Assembly (NCBI RefSeq): GCF_019024285.1
Contig: NZ_WMKZ01000014.1
Location: 1-64,000, forward strand
Origin: Alkalihalobacterium elongatum
GTDB lineage: Bacteria; Bacillota; Bacilli; Bacillales; Bacillaceae_F
Length of the DNA stretch: 64,000 bases
Direction: 5' to 3'
Shown here: positions 26,996-35,957 of the stretch, in pieces
How positions within the stretch are numbered: position 1 is the first letter of the stretch
How the letters are laid out: every line of letters starts with the position of its first letter
The notes under the pieces: model-generated
Told to the model about the DNA's origin: nothing
Databases searched by the model: none
Seen by the model: the letters and a program-made list of their open reading frames with translations, nothing else
Position numbers and translations under genes: made by a program

Positions 26996-28975
26996 TTATT
27001 CATCTAACATTGTAGGCAACTCTTGCTCGAAAGGCAAAATAATGATCAATTGACAGCCTCTGTCTTTTTCCGCTTTTAAAGTCATTTCTCCGTTCAGCAT
27101 TTTTATACGGTTTCGCATCGCATTAAGACCAAAGCCGTATTCTATTTTTTCACCACCGACCCCATTATCAATCAGTTTAAACTCAAGAGAGTCTTCCTTC
27201 ATTGTTAATGTAAAATGAAAATGAGTACTTTTCCCGTGGCGGATTCCGTTTGTAATTCCTTCCTGAAGTGCGTAATAAATCACTTTCTTTTGTGCATGGT
27301 TTAGCTTCGGAGACGGCTCAATCTGACTGGTTATTCTGACACCCGTTGCTTTTACGGTATCATCAATCAAAACCTTTAGGGCTTCTTCCATGTCCATGGT
27401 TTCTTGAATCTCACCAAGGACTTTCACCGATTCTCTTATTCTCTCTAAGCCTTTACGTAGCAGCTCCTGTGATAGCTCCATCTTTTCATAGACTTGTTCA
27501 GGGTTTGCTTTAGAAAGGCGCTTTCCTGCTTCTAGTTGAACGATAACTGTTGTCAGAGAGTGGCCTATAATATCATGAATTTCATGGGCGATTCGGTTTC
27601 TTTCTTCTAGTACAGACATTTCAATCAACGCTTCCACTGTTTCTTTTTGAGATTTTTCTAAACCAATCGTCCGTTCCTCTACTTTCTTTTCGAGGTTTTG
27701 ATTTAACTCTTGTAATTGGTCCGTAACCTCTTCTACTTTAGAGAACGCACGTGAAAACTGTGTAGATAGTTGAAACGATTGGCCAAATAAAAAGATAAAC
27801 AACCCAAAAGGCGATAGTTCTCTCGTTGTAATGATTTGATTGTAAAATAGGAAGTCATTAATTATGGTTAAGACGTAAATAATGCCAACTCCAAGATTTA
27901 GAGTAATCATATCACGGTTGTTTTTAAAAGCCTGTATCCCAGCAAAAATAATGAAAAGGATAACGATGACTGTAATGATTTGATAAGCGGTTAACGTATG
28001 CGTAAATACACGAGCTGGGGCAAAAAGGACCACTAAAACAAACAAACTAGCTATTCCCCAGATTGAACGAGTAATCACTTTATGAACTTCATTTGGATAG
28101 AGCTGCCTAGCAAAAGAAATGAACAGCGGGACCGCTATATAAAAACAAGTATATTCAACCTTTTTTAACCATTCCCAAGGAAACTGGGGAAACATTTGCA
28201 AAAAGAAAACTTCTCCAACCATCGCTGCTCGGATGCCAATAACGAGACAAAACAATCCGAAAAACAACGTTGATTTTTCTTTTCTCCTCAATATATATAA
28301 ACCTAGATGGTAAAGACCCATTACTAACAAACTTCCAATAAGAAACATCTCAAACGCTAACTGTTTTTCTCGTAAACTTGTCATGGCTTGATCTTCGCCA
28401 ATTCGAATCGTTCGCCAAAGACCACCTTTAGAATGATGAAAGTTAGCGACATGAAAAACGAGATCAATTTGTTCGGTATATGGCTTAAAATAAACGACCT
28501 GCGGCGAATATAAAGGGACAGTCGTTTCTCTAGTCATACCTGGTGACCCTGCACCGCCTAGCTCCTTGCCGTTTACCCAAACTTTATAAGAGGTAAAAGC
28601 GTTTGGTAAGTAAAGCCCTAACATTTCGCCAACGTCTTCTTCAGAAATTTTAATTTTTAAACGGTACGTTGCATAGCCATCGCCTGATAGACGTTCACCG
28701 TCCCACACTAGTCCATTCCACTTCGCTGGCATATCAAGGACCATTCCCTCATCATGACTCAATGTACCACTAGGGTCTGTCCACTGTTTCCAATATAACT
28801 TCCACTCGCCTGTTAACGGTGTAGGACCAAGCTCTTTTAGTGAAACGTCGGATAAATCGAGAATCCCATCAGAAGCCGTTACCTTTCTTTCACTTTGTTC
28901 ATAGAAAAACAAAAGGAAAAGAGCAAAGACAACGATCGTAACTGGAATGATGTAGAGTATCATTTTATTTTTCAT
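26996..28975 (-). CDS. 7TMR-DISM sensor histidine kinase, orphan
   Basis: 659 residues: N-terminal membrane anchor (about 5-25), an extracellular jelly-roll-like domain (60-190, DISMED2 type), seven membrane helices (205-405), a coiled coil (410-450), HisKA_3 with H467 in ERNRIAHEIHDIIGHSL and a HATPase domain ending in a glycine-rich GFGLNAMRNRI motif. HisKA_3 kinases normally have an adjacent NarL-type regulator, but none is encoded here; the downstream gene is a phosphatase. Carbohydrate-like ligand sensing is typical for the outer domain (family knowledge). Confidence 0.92.
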   Translation of the reverse strand: MKNKMILYIIPVTIVVFALFLLFFYEQSERKVTASDGILDLSDVSLKELGPTPLTGEWKLYWKQWTDPSGTLSHDEGMVLDMPAKWNGLVWDGERLSGDGYATYRLKIKISEEDVGEMLGLYLPNAFTSYKVWVNGKELGGAGSPGMTRETTVPLYSPQVVYFKPYTEQIDLVFHVANFHHSKGGLWRTIRIGEDQAMTSLREKQLAFEMFLIGSLLVMGLYHLGLYILRRKEKSTLFFGLFCLVIGIRAAMVGEVFFLQMFPQFPWEWLKKVEYTCFYIAVPLFISFARQLYPNEVHKVITRSIWGIASLFVLVVLFAPARVFTHTLTAYQIITVIVILFIIFAGIQAFKNNRDMITLNLGVGIIYVLTIINDFLFYNQIITTRELSPFGLFIFLFGQSFQLSTQFSRAFSKVEEVTDQLQELNQNLEKKVEERTIGLEKSQKETVEALIEMSVLEERNRIAHEIHDIIGHSLTTVIVQLEAGKRLSKANPEQVYEKMELSQELLRKGLERIRESVKVLGEIQETMDMEEALKVLIDDTVKATGVRITSQIEPSPKLNHAQKKVIYYALQEGITNGIRHGKSTHFHFTLTMKEDSLEFKLIDNGVGGEKIEYGFGLNAMRNRIKMLNGEMTLKAEKDRGCQLIIILPFEQELPTMLDE

Positions 28976-29250
28976 GTCATACCCTCTAACCTTTCGTTTT
29001 TTGTAAAAAAAGCAATATTCTTTGAGAAAAGAGCCTGTAAAAAAGCATATCCTCCCCTCAATTATAAAATTTTCCCAACAGTATGAATAGTTAATTCAAC
29101 TAAAAAAGTAAGCTGTTAATTTTATCATGCTTACTACGTGCTATGTCTTTTAGGATTTAGTATGATAGAAGTAGTATAATAATGGACAGCTACATATGAC
29201 CATTAACATCAAACAAACTTTACCAATCAATGTGTAAAGGAGGAAAAGCA

Positions 29251-29595
29251 ATGGAAGCTATTAATAAACAGTTAGTTCAACAGATGATAGATCAATTAGC
29301 CAATCAAGAGGTATACGTCCATTTAGAGACAACGAACGGGGCCTATACAGCCTATCGAAACGGAACGCCTTTTTCAGCAGGGGTCTTTATCCGCAACGGA
29401 AAAGTCATTTATGAGCATGGGAAAATTTCAGGAAACGGTCCTCATCGAGTAGGTCTAAAAATAGATTTAGGTTGGATTTATGCTGAAGGTCTGACTCACT
29501 GGACGATGGAAGGCGAACAACTATTATTAGCAGGCTTAGATGAAAAAGGGCGGTTAGCTGTTTCTCTTCAATTAAGTCCGCATCCATTTAAATAA
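29251..29595 (+). CDS. yojF: YojF family protein
   Basis: A 114-residue DUF1806 protein always paired with bshB2/yojG in Bacillus. No catalytic motif is visible; the sequence is beta-rich (YVHLETTNGAYTAYRNG). AAAGGAGG lies 8 nt before the ATG at 29251; upstream codons belong to the leader. It ends 13 bp before bshB2. Role presumed in bacillithiol metabolism through its partner. Confidence 0.9.
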   Translation: MEAINKQLVQQMIDQLANQEVYVHLETTNGAYTAYRNGTPFSAGVFIRNGKVIYEHGKISGNGPHRVGLKIDLGWIYAEGLTHWTMEGEQLLLAGLDEKGRLAVSLQLSPHPFK

Positions 29596-29608
29596 AAGGA
29601 GGGTTCTT

Positions 29609-30271
29609 ATGGACAATCACTTACTAGTCATATTACCTCACCCTGATGATGAATCATTTGGTGTAGCAGGGACAATGCTATCTTATAAAGAAAAAGGCTG
29701 GAAAATCACATACGCTTGTATGACATTAGGAGATATGGGGAGAAACATGGGGAACCCACCGATCGCTAACCGCGAAACTTTATCCCAAATACGAAAAAAA
29801 GAATTAGAAGATGCAGCTAAAATTCTTAAAATCGACGATTTAATTCTTCTTGGGTTAAGAGATAAGACGATTGAATTTGAGAACGAGGACAAACTTTCCG
29901 CTCGGATTAGAAAATTAATTGAGGATTGCCAGCCAACTCTAGTCATTACATTTTACCCGGGCTACAGCATTCATCCTGACCATGATGCTTGCGGTGCAGT
30001 GGTCATGAAGGCAATAGCATCAATGCCAAAAGAAAACCGCCCAACCGTACATGCACTTGCTATATCAAGAGAAAGTATCGCCGACTTAGGAGAACCGCAA
30101 ATTGTGAATGACGTAAAATCCTACAGCCAACAAAAGCTCGATGCTCTAAAGGCACATAAGACGCAAATGCAAGAAGTTGTCAGACAAACGGAGCTTGCGC
30201 TTCAAGAAGGTAACGATGAAGCCATTGATCGGTTAAATTACGAGCGGTTTTGGCTATACTCATTTGAATAA
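29609..30271 (+). CDS. bshB2: bacillithiol biosynthesis deacetylase BshB2
   Basis: Zinc-dependent N-acetyl hydrolase of the PIG-L/LmbE family that removes acetyl from GlcNAc-malate in bacillithiol synthesis, and may act on S-conjugates. 220 residues; zinc motif HPDDE at 11-15 and the third ligand in YSIHPDHDACGAV. AAAAGGAGGG precedes the ATG. Second gene of the yojF-bshB2 pair, closed by a long terminator hairpin. Confidence 0.95.
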   Translation: MDNHLLVILPHPDDESFGVAGTMLSYKEKGWKITYACMTLGDMGRNMGNPPIANRETLSQIRKKELEDAAKILKIDDLILLGLRDKTIEFENEDKLSARIRKLIEDCQPTLVITFYPGYSIHPDHDACGAVVMKAIASMPKENRPTVHALAISRESIADLGEPQIVNDVKSYSQQKLDALKAHKTQMQEVVRQTELALQEGNDEAIDRLNYERFWLYSFE

Positions 30272-30296
30272 TTAATTTGACTAGGTAAAAATTTAA

Positions 30297-30366
30297 AAAA
30301 CCATACAATTAGTCAATCAAAACGCTTGGGTAGATGCACCCCAAGTGTTTTGATCTATATGGTTTA
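30297..30366. terminator. bidirectional terminator bshB2 / hotdog gene
   Basis: ATCAAAACGCTTGGG pairs with CCCAAGTGTTTTGAT, and an outer AAACCATA pairs with TATATGGTTT. A and T runs on the flanks allow use by both convergent genes. Confidence 0.8.
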
Positions 30367-30388
30367 ATTTAGGTAAGTATCCCAAGTA

Positions 30389-30766
30389 TTATAGTATTAC
30401 TCCTGAAAAATCTCCCTTTAATACTTCTTTTTCATTCTGGTTTTTACATAAAAAGGTCGCCAAAATCGCTGTTCTATTCTTTTCAGTCTTCTCATATTTT
30501 TCAATTTTTACCTCACATACGATCGTGTCACCCGTATACACAGGCCTTATAAATTCAAAATTCATATTCCGAGCTAAGACATTATAATCTCCACCTACTT
30601 TTGTTGGTAAAGTTGACGTTAATAACCCTTGTACAACAAGTCTGCCTTGTTCATCTGGTGTAACATGATGATTTCCTTCATCACCTGAAACTGCTGTAAA
30701 TAATTCAACATCTTTTACTGTAAAAGTCCGCTCAAATGAAATGATATCGCCTACCTTTAACGACAT
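30389..30766 (-). CDS. MaoC-like hotdog-fold protein
   Basis: A 125-residue single hotdog domain of the MaoC/(R)-specific hydratase group: SLKVGDIISFERTFTVKDVELFTAVSGDEGNHHV contains the usual D-x(4)-H region near residues 29-34, and GGDYNVLARNMNFEFIRPVYTGDTI follows. It could be a hydratase or thioesterase; the substrate is unknown. GGAGGGG is just before the ATG. Monocistronic. Confidence 0.82.
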   Translation of the reverse strand: MSLKVGDIISFERTFTVKDVELFTAVSGDEGNHHVTPDEQGRLVVQGLLTSTLPTKVGGDYNVLARNMNFEFIRPVYTGDTIVCEVKIEKYEKTEKNRTAILATFLCKNQNEKEVLKGDFSGVIL

Positions 30767-30878
30767 ATAAACCCCTCCAAAAAATCATTACTAAACGCAT
30801 CGTAATAATCAGAATATTACAACATAGTTATTTGAAACTCAACATTTCTGTTTCGTTAAATTTTTTCTTCATGGTAGT

Positions 30879-31073
30879 TTAATAATTTTCATTTTGTGGC
30901 GGTCGAACAAACTTTTTATAGACACTTCTGCCTATTATGCAAATAAGTATAATAACCATAGCTACATCAATTATCTTTACTATAGAACCACTAAATACTG
31001 TTGGAACTAATGTTGCCCTTAGTAACAAACCAGTAGCAATACCTAAAATAAAAATTAAAGTTTTTCTATTCAT
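30879..31073 (-). CDS. small membrane protein
   Basis: 64 residues with two hydrophobic segments (about 5-20 and 28-50) and a basic C-terminus. I do not recognise a family. ATG at 31073 follows GGAGGAGAGAGG, a strong ribosome site; a longer frame starting inside that site is rejected. Confidence 0.65.
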   Translation of the reverse strand: MNRKTLIFILGIATGLLLRATLVPTVFSGSIVKIIDVAMVIILICIIGRSVYKKFVRPPQNENY

Positions 31074-31233
31074 CCTCTCTCCTCCCATATATTAACTAAT
31101 TGTTGTTTTTAAAATTTAACATAAATAACCAATTATTTGTTAGAAGGTGAATATTTATTGGTTATTTTCTTAATTCCCAAGAAAATAGTACAAGTATGTT
31201 TCTCCACCACTTCTATAAAAGGGCATTAAACTT

Positions 31234-31249
31234 CGTTTCACGTGAAACA
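31234..31249. other. parS-like centromere site, one mismatch
   Basis: CGTTTCACGTGAAACA matches the Bacillus ParB (Spo0J) site TGTTNCACGTGAAACA at 15 of 16 positions; only the first base differs. The core GTTTCACGTGAAAC is a perfect 14-bp palindrome. It is intergenic, between glnA and the small membrane protein gene. Confidence 0.75.
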
Positions 31250-31274
31250 CCGCACAGCCAATGACTGTACGGTG
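31249..31274 (-). terminator. glnA terminator
   Basis: On the minus strand CACCGTACAG pairs with CTGTGCGGTG (one G.U) around a 6-nt loop, about 17 bp after glnA. The U tract is short (TTT) and runs into the parS-like palindrome. Confidence 0.6.
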
Positions 31275-31290
31275 CTTCTTTTATATAAGG

Positions 31291-32649
31291 TTAGAATTTC
31301 GCATGGTAGTTGTCGATTTCCCAGCCGTGAACAGCTGTTCTAAAGCTATCGTACTCGCCACGTTTTAAATCAACAAACTCTGCAAATACATGATCTCCTA
31401 ACGTTTCACGACCAATTTTCCCTTCTTCTAACGCGTCAACTGCAGCTTCTAAACTTGTTGGTAAGTTGCGAATGCCTCTTTCTTTTAATTCTGCAGGTGA
31501 CATACTGAAGATGTCATCGACTACTTCAGCAGGTGCTTCTAGCTTACGATCAACACCATCCAGGCCAGCTGATGCAATAATGGCAAATGCTAAGTAAGGG
31601 TTTGCGGATGGATCTGGACAACGGATTTCTACACGAGTTCCAGCTCCACGTGTAGCTGGAATACGAATAAGAGCTGAACGGTTTGATGCTGACCAAGCTA
31701 CATAGCATGGTGCTTCATAACCAGGTACTAGTCTCTTATAAGAGTTTACTAGCGGGTTAATTACCGCTACGAAGTTATCAATGTTATCAATTAAGCCACC
31801 GATAAATTGGTATGCTTTCTCTGAAAGCTCACGGCTGTCATTTTTATCATAAAACGCATTTTCTTGCTTTTCTAGGTCAAATAATGAAATGTTTGTATGC
31901 ATTCCGCTTCCGTTCGCACCAGCAATCGGCTTTGGCATAAATGAAGCATGTAGTCCGAATTGTCTAGCAACCGTTTTAACAACCCATTTATACGTTGTCG
32001 CATTATCCGCAGCACCTAGTGCATCTGCATACTTAAAGTTGATCTCATGCTGACCTTCAGCAACCTCATGGTGAGACGCTTCGATTGTGAAGCCCATCTC
32101 TTTTAACGTTCGGTAGATTGCTAGACGAACCTTCTCACCGTAGTCATGTGGTGATGGCTCAAAGTATCCACCAACGTCTTGTGTATTTAATGTAGGTCGG
32201 CCTTTTTCATCTGTTTCAAATAAGAAGAACTCTAGCTCTGGGCCAACACTAATGCCATAGCCTTGCTCTTTTGCTTTATCTACCGTTCTTTTTAAAACGT
32301 GACGTGGATCTCCTTCGAAATCCGATCCATCAGGATTTTTTACTCCGCATAGAAAGCGAGCTTCTGAGTACCCTTCTTCTACTGACCAAGGAAGAACACA
32401 GAATGTATTTAAGTCTGGCATCAAATATAAATCAGATTTATTAATCGGAGAAAATCCAGTAATTGAAGATCCATCGAACATGATTTTTCCTTCAGCTGCC
32501 GCATCAATTTGTTCCGCCGTAATCGTTACATGCTTTAATGTACCTTCAATGTCAACGAATTGCATATGAAGCAGTTCCACATGCTTTTCTTTAATAATCT
32601 CCTTAATTGCCTCTAAAGTTAACTCTTTTGTAGAAGAAACTGTACTCAT
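31291..32649 (-). CDS. glnA: glutamine synthetase type I
   Basis: ATP-dependent synthesis of glutamine from glutamate and ammonium. 452 residues, the GSI-alpha form without adenylylation insert. Visible motifs: MFDGSSITGF, the EEGYSEARFLCG segment, the nucleotide/metal region ASHHEVAEGQHE, KPIAGANGSGMHTN, and the glutamate flap NPLVNSYKRLVPGYEAP. ATG 32649 has GGGA 10 nt upstream. Unlike B. subtilis, no glnR precedes it; a GlnR-like gene sits 10 kb away in the amt operon, and a GlnR-type operator lies upstream. Confidence 0.98.
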   Translation of the reverse strand: MSTVSSTKELTLEAIKEIIKEKHVELLHMQFVDIEGTLKHVTITAEQIDAAAEGKIMFDGSSITGFSPINKSDLYLMPDLNTFCVLPWSVEEGYSEARFLCGVKNPDGSDFEGDPRHVLKRTVDKAKEQGYGISVGPELEFFLFETDEKGRPTLNTQDVGGYFEPSPHDYGEKVRLAIYRTLKEMGFTIEASHHEVAEGQHEINFKYADALGAADNATTYKWVVKTVARQFGLHASFMPKPIAGANGSGMHTNISLFDLEKQENAFYDKNDSRELSEKAYQFIGGLIDNIDNFVAVINPLVNSYKRLVPGYEAPCYVAWSASNRSALIRIPATRGAGTRVEIRCPDPSANPYLAFAIIASAGLDGVDRKLEAPAEVVDDIFSMSPAELKERGIRNLPTSLEAAVDALEEGKIGRETLGDHVFAEFVDLKRGEYDSFRTAVHGWEIDNYHAKF

Positions 32650-32668
32650 AATTAACACTTCCCTTTCA

Positions 32669-32729
32669 TGTAATCTTTATTAACATCTCTTGTTAACTCT
32701 TATTTTAAATAATCTAAAAATTACTTCAA
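32669..32729 (-). promoter_or_regulatory. glnA promoter with GlnR/TnrA operator
   Basis: On the minus strand TTGAAG (32724-32729) and TAAAAT (32702-32707) are 16 bp apart, a moderate sigma-A promoter. Just downstream is TAACATCTCTTGTTAACT (32681-32698), shared with amt, and TGTAATCTTTATTAACA (32669-32685), an exact TGTNAN7TNACA box. The box ends 20 bp before the ATG, so it suits repression. Confidence 0.82.
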
Positions 32730-33046
32730 CGGTTTTGTAAGGTTATCTAACACAGTGATTTTACTATGTAAAAACAAGCTCTTCCTAAAGCCCATCAGAT
32801 CAGTACTTCTCTATTATTTGTGTTCAACGAAAAAATTTCAGTCACTTTCACACGATGTGCCCCAACGTATTTTAACAACATGCTTTAACATAGCTTTTTA
32901 GAAAAGCTAAAACTCAAACGCAGTTGTTCACTTAGACGTAATTAGGTTTCCAAAGTATATATAAGTATTAGTTTCTTCAAAACAAAGGCTTTAATGGTAC
33001 TCGTTTTTTTGTCATGGCAAGATGGTCAGAATTTCAAAAATACAAA

Positions 33047-33077
33047 AAGGCAACGATTAAAAGCTAATCGTTGCCTT
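33047..33077 (-). terminator. cshA terminator
   Basis: Perfect stem AAGGCAACGATTA/TAATCGTTGCCTT with a 5-nt loop, followed on the minus strand by TTTTTGTATTTTTG. The other 350 bp up to the glnA promoter show nothing else I can identify. Confidence 0.9.
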
Positions 33078-33091
33078 CCCAATTTATAAAA

Positions 33092-34606
33092 TTAATCTTT
33101 TTTCTTTTTTCGTGAAGCGGCTACTCTTACTTTACCATTTTTCCCTTGACCACGTGATCCACCTTTACGATCGCGGTCACGATCGCCTCGATTTCGATCG
33201 CGGTCTTTATTTCCACGGCCATAACCACCGCCGCCTTTACCTTTGCCACGGCCACCACCGCCGCCAGATTTAAATCCTTTTATACGTAACGGCGCTTCTT
33301 CTGTTAACTTAATTGGCACATCATTTGGCTCTTTCGTTAACATTTTCAAAGCAGCAGAAAGTAACGTTACCGAATCAGTCTCTTCAAGTAGTTGTTCAGC
33401 TGACATACGGTACGATTGGATATCATTTTCTTCTACCGTTTTCATTAAGCTCTCAACCGTCATACGCAGTTGCCCTTCCATCGCTTCAGCTAAAGTTGGA
33501 ACTGGCTTGCGCGTAATTTTACGATTCGACGTTTTTTCGATTGTTTTTAAATGTGGAAGTTCTCTTGGTGTAACTAGAGTTAACGCTAGCCCTTTATTTC
33601 CTGCACGACCTGTACGTCCAATACGGTGAACATAACTTTCAGGGTCTTGAGGAATATCAAAGTTATAAACATGCGTCACACCTGAAATATCTAAACCACG
33701 AGCAGCAACATCTGTCGCAACTAGTACTTCAACTGTACCTTCTTTAAATTTCTTAATTACTCGGTCACGTTGGTTCTGGTTGATGTCACCATGCAGCCCT
33801 TCTGCTCCGTAACCTCGTTTATTTAATGCTTCAGAAACTTCATCAACACGACGCTTCGTACGTCCAAATACGATTGCTAGTGTTGGTGAATGAATATCTA
33901 ACATACGGCATAGTACATCAAATTTCTTTGATTCAGGTACTTCCATATATTCTTGTTCGACGTTAGCTGTTGTGATTTCAACTGATTTTACAACAATTGC
34001 TTCAGCGTCTGGTTTCATAAATTTTTCTGCAAGACGACGGATTTGCTTTGGCATTGTTGCAGAAAACAATAGCGTTTGGCGCTCATTAGGCACTTCCGCT
34101 AAAATCGTTTCAATGTCCTCAATGAACCCCATGTTCAGCATTTCATCTGCTTCGTCTAGAACAACCATTTGAATGTTATCCATACGAACGGTTTTACGAC
34201 GCATATGGTCCATAAAACGACCAGGTGTTGCTACAATGATTTGAGGTTTACGCTTTAATGCTTTAATTTGACGGACAATATCTTGTCCACCGTAAATCGG
34301 TAAAGCTTTGACGCCGCGAAGATTCCCAATTTTATTTAATTCTTCAGCGACTTGAACTGCTAGCTCACGAGTAGGTGCTAAAACAAGACCTTGGATCGTC
34401 CCTGCATCTACATCCATCTTTTCAATTAACGGAATTCCAAAAGCGGCTGTTTTCCCTGTTCCTGTTTGCGCTTGTCCGATAACGTCTTTCCCGGAAAGTG
34501 CTGTAGGAATCGTTTGTTCTTGTATTGGTGTTGCCTCTTCAAACCCCATGTCTGTAATTGCTCTGACAATTTGTTGGTGTATTCCAAATTCATAAAAAGT
34601 TGCCAA
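33092..34606 (-). CDS. cshA: DEAD-box RNA helicase CshA
   Basis: Main RNA helicase of the Firmicute degradosome and cold response. 504 residues: Q motif (TPIQEQTIP), Walker A AQTGTGKT (46-53), PTRELA, DEAD (151-154), SAT, then [10 protein letters not shown] in the second RecA domain. The C-terminal tail from about 435 is Gly/Arg/Asp-rich ([23 protein letters not shown]) as in other CshA proteins. The start is TTG at 34606 with AAAGGAG 11 nt upstream; the N-terminus MATFYEFGI lines up with the usual helicase start. Confidence 0.96.
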   Translation of the reverse strand: MATFYEFGIHQQIVRAITDMGFEEATPIQEQTIPTALSGKDVIGQAQTGTGKTAAFGIPLIEKMDVDAGTIQGLVLAPTRELAVQVAEELNKIGNLRGVKALPIYGGQDIVRQIKALKRKPQIIVATPGRFMDHMRRKTVRMDNIQMVVLDEADEMLNMGFIEDIETILAEVPNERQTLLFSATMPKQIRRLAEKFMKPDAEAIVVKSVEITTANVEQEYMEVPESKKFDVLCRMLDIHSPTLAIVFGRTKRRVDEVSEALNKRGYGAEGLHGDINQNQRDRVIKKFKEGTVEVLVATDVAARGLDISGVTHVYNFDIPQDPESYVHRIGRTGRAGNKGLALTLVTPRELPHLKTIEKTSNRKITRKPVPTLAEAMEGQLRMTVESLMKTVEENDIQSYRMSAEQLLEETDSVTLLSAALKMLTKEPNDVPIKLTEEAPLRIKGFKSGGGGGRGKGKGGGGYGRGNKDRDRNRGDRDRDRKGGSRGQGKNGKVRVAASRKKKKD

Positions 34607-34756
34607 TGGATCTTAATCTCCTTTGTATCTAAATTAATTTATATTATAGCGTTTGCTTTTTCTTAGAGATTTATCATACTCATTTTATAGTCTGAGTTAA
34701 ATTTCTTAGCTAATAATCTACATGGGAACCATATTTTGGGGGTAGGAGTGGAAAGA

Positions 34757-34790
34757 AGAAAAGCCACATTCCAGTCATATGGAATATGGC
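34757..34790 (-). terminator. cold-shock gene terminator
   Basis: On the minus strand GCCATATTCCA pairs with TGGAATGTGGC (one G.U), 6-nt loop, then TTTTCTTCTTT. Confidence 0.8.
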
Positions 34791-34820
34791 CATTATCTTA
34801 ACGTATATTTTATCGATCAA

Positions 34821-35018
34821 TTATAGACGAGTTACGTTAGCAGCTTGTGGTCCACGGTTTCCTTCAACGATTTCAAATTCAACGTCTTGGCCTTCTTCTA
34901 AAGACTTGAAGCCTTCACTTTGAATTGCACTGAAGTGTACGAATACATCGTCTCCACCTTCGCGCTCGATAAATCCGAAACCTTTTTCTGCGTTAAACCA
35001 TTTTACTTTTCCTACCAT
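34821..35018 (-). CDS. cold-shock protein (CspB/CspD family)
   Basis: A 65-residue single cold-shock domain that binds single-stranded RNA and DNA. RNP1 is KGFGFIER and RNP2 is VFVHFSAI; the length is standard. AAGGAGG lies 9 nt before the ATG. Which paralogue it matches cannot be said from this window. It sits next to cshA; CshA and Csps act together at low temperature in B. subtilis. Confidence 0.97.
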   Translation of the reverse strand: MVGKVKWFNAEKGFGFIEREGGDDVFVHFSAIQSEGFKSLEEGQDVEFEIVEGNRGPQAANVTRL

Positions 35019-35177
35019 AATTTATGGCCTCCTTAAAAAAAAACAAACTTGTTAAAAGTTAAAAACTGAAGATGTCCGGTACAACTCTAATCAATAAAGA
35101 GGCCGACATAAATCAATTCCTGACTTTTTAACCTAATGTTAACTATATAACTTTTCCTACTAAAATGCAAATCGACA

Positions 35178-35675
35178 TTAGCGGTTAGTAATCGTTTCAG
35201 GGTATAAATCGTGATTCATTAAGCGGAAATTCGCCATTTCTTCATATTTTGTCCCTGGACGGCCATAGTTACAATATGGGTCAATTGAGATGCCGCCACG
35301 TGGCGTGAATTTTCCCCATACCTCAATATATCTTGGATTCATTAGCTTGATTAAGTCATTCATAATTGTATTTACACTGTCTTCATGAAAATCACCGTGG
35401 TTGCGGAAACTAAACAAATATAGTTTTAGTGATTTACTTTCAACCATTTTAATATCAGGGATGTAACTAATATAAATTGTTGCAAAGTCAGGCTGTCCTG
35501 TTTTCGGGCATAGCGTTGTAAACTCAGGGCAGTTGAATTTAACGAAATAATCTCGGCTTGGGTGTTGATTATCAAACGTCTCTAATACGCTTGGGTCATA
35601 TTCATAATTGTATTTTGTATTTTGGTTTCCTAATAATGTAACATCCTGTAAGTCTTCATCTTTGCGGCCAACCAT
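35178..35675 (-). CDS. queF: NADPH-dependent 7-cyano-7-deazaguanine reductase
   Basis: Reduces preQ0 to preQ1 in queuosine synthesis. 165 residues of the short unimodular QueF: catalytic C56 in [12 protein letters not shown] with D63, then the QueF motif [21 protein letters not shown]. It stands alone, away from queCDE, and is controlled by its own preQ1-I riboswitch and a strong promoter. Ribosome site AAAGGTGG. Confidence 0.97.
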   Translation of the reverse strand: MVGRKDEDLQDVTLLGNQNTKYNYEYDPSVLETFDNQHPSRDYFVKFNCPEFTTLCPKTGQPDFATIYISYIPDIKMVESKSLKLYLFSFRNHGDFHEDSVNTIMNDLIKLMNPRYIEVWGKFTPRGGISIDPYCNYGRPGTKYEEMANFRLMNHDLYPETITNR

Positions 35676-35729
35676 TTTATTTCCACCTTTCTTATTTAAA
35701 AGCTTTCTTTTGCTATAGCTATATAAAAA

Positions 35730-35802
35730 GAAAAACGCATCCTAAAGGATACGTAATTTTATTCCCTTAGTTTTTTATAGAGGGTTTGAGCTAGAACCTC
35801 TC
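35730..35802 (-). promoter_or_regulatory. preQ1-I riboswitch with terminator
   Basis: On the minus strand AGAGGTTCTAGCT, a short loop with CCCTCT, and TATAAAAAACTAAGG (35764-35802) reproduce the preQ1-I aptamer: P1 stem AGAGG/CCCTCT, and an A-rich tail that docks in the groove. Downstream, ACGTATCC and GGATGCGT (35735-35754) form a hairpin followed by TTTTT. Ligand-dependent termination is expected, lowering queF when preQ1 is abundant. Confidence 0.9.
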
Positions 35803-35841
35803 CTGCGTTTCCACAGTTTTTTATTCGTTTATAACGAATTA

Positions 35842-35870
35842 ATTATAGGGAGATCATTAAGTATTGTCAA
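35842..35870 (-). promoter_or_regulatory. consensus sigma-A promoter of queF
   Basis: TTGACA and TATAAT separated by exactly 17 bp on the minus strand, ending about 40 bp before the preQ1 aptamer. Both hexamers are perfect. Confidence 0.9.
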
Positions 35871-35921
35871 TGTATTACGGGGATTGGAAAAACTTTACAT
35901 GAGTTAGAAAAAAATTAAAGC

Positions 35922-35950
35922 AAAAAGAACGATAGTAACAACTACCGTTC
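35922..35950 (-). terminator. desaturase terminator
   Basis: GAACGGTAGT pairs with ACTATCGTTC (G.U allowed) around TGTT on the minus strand, followed by TTTTTG. It separates the desaturase gene from the queF promoter. Confidence 0.8.
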
Positions 35951-35957
35951 CACTCAT

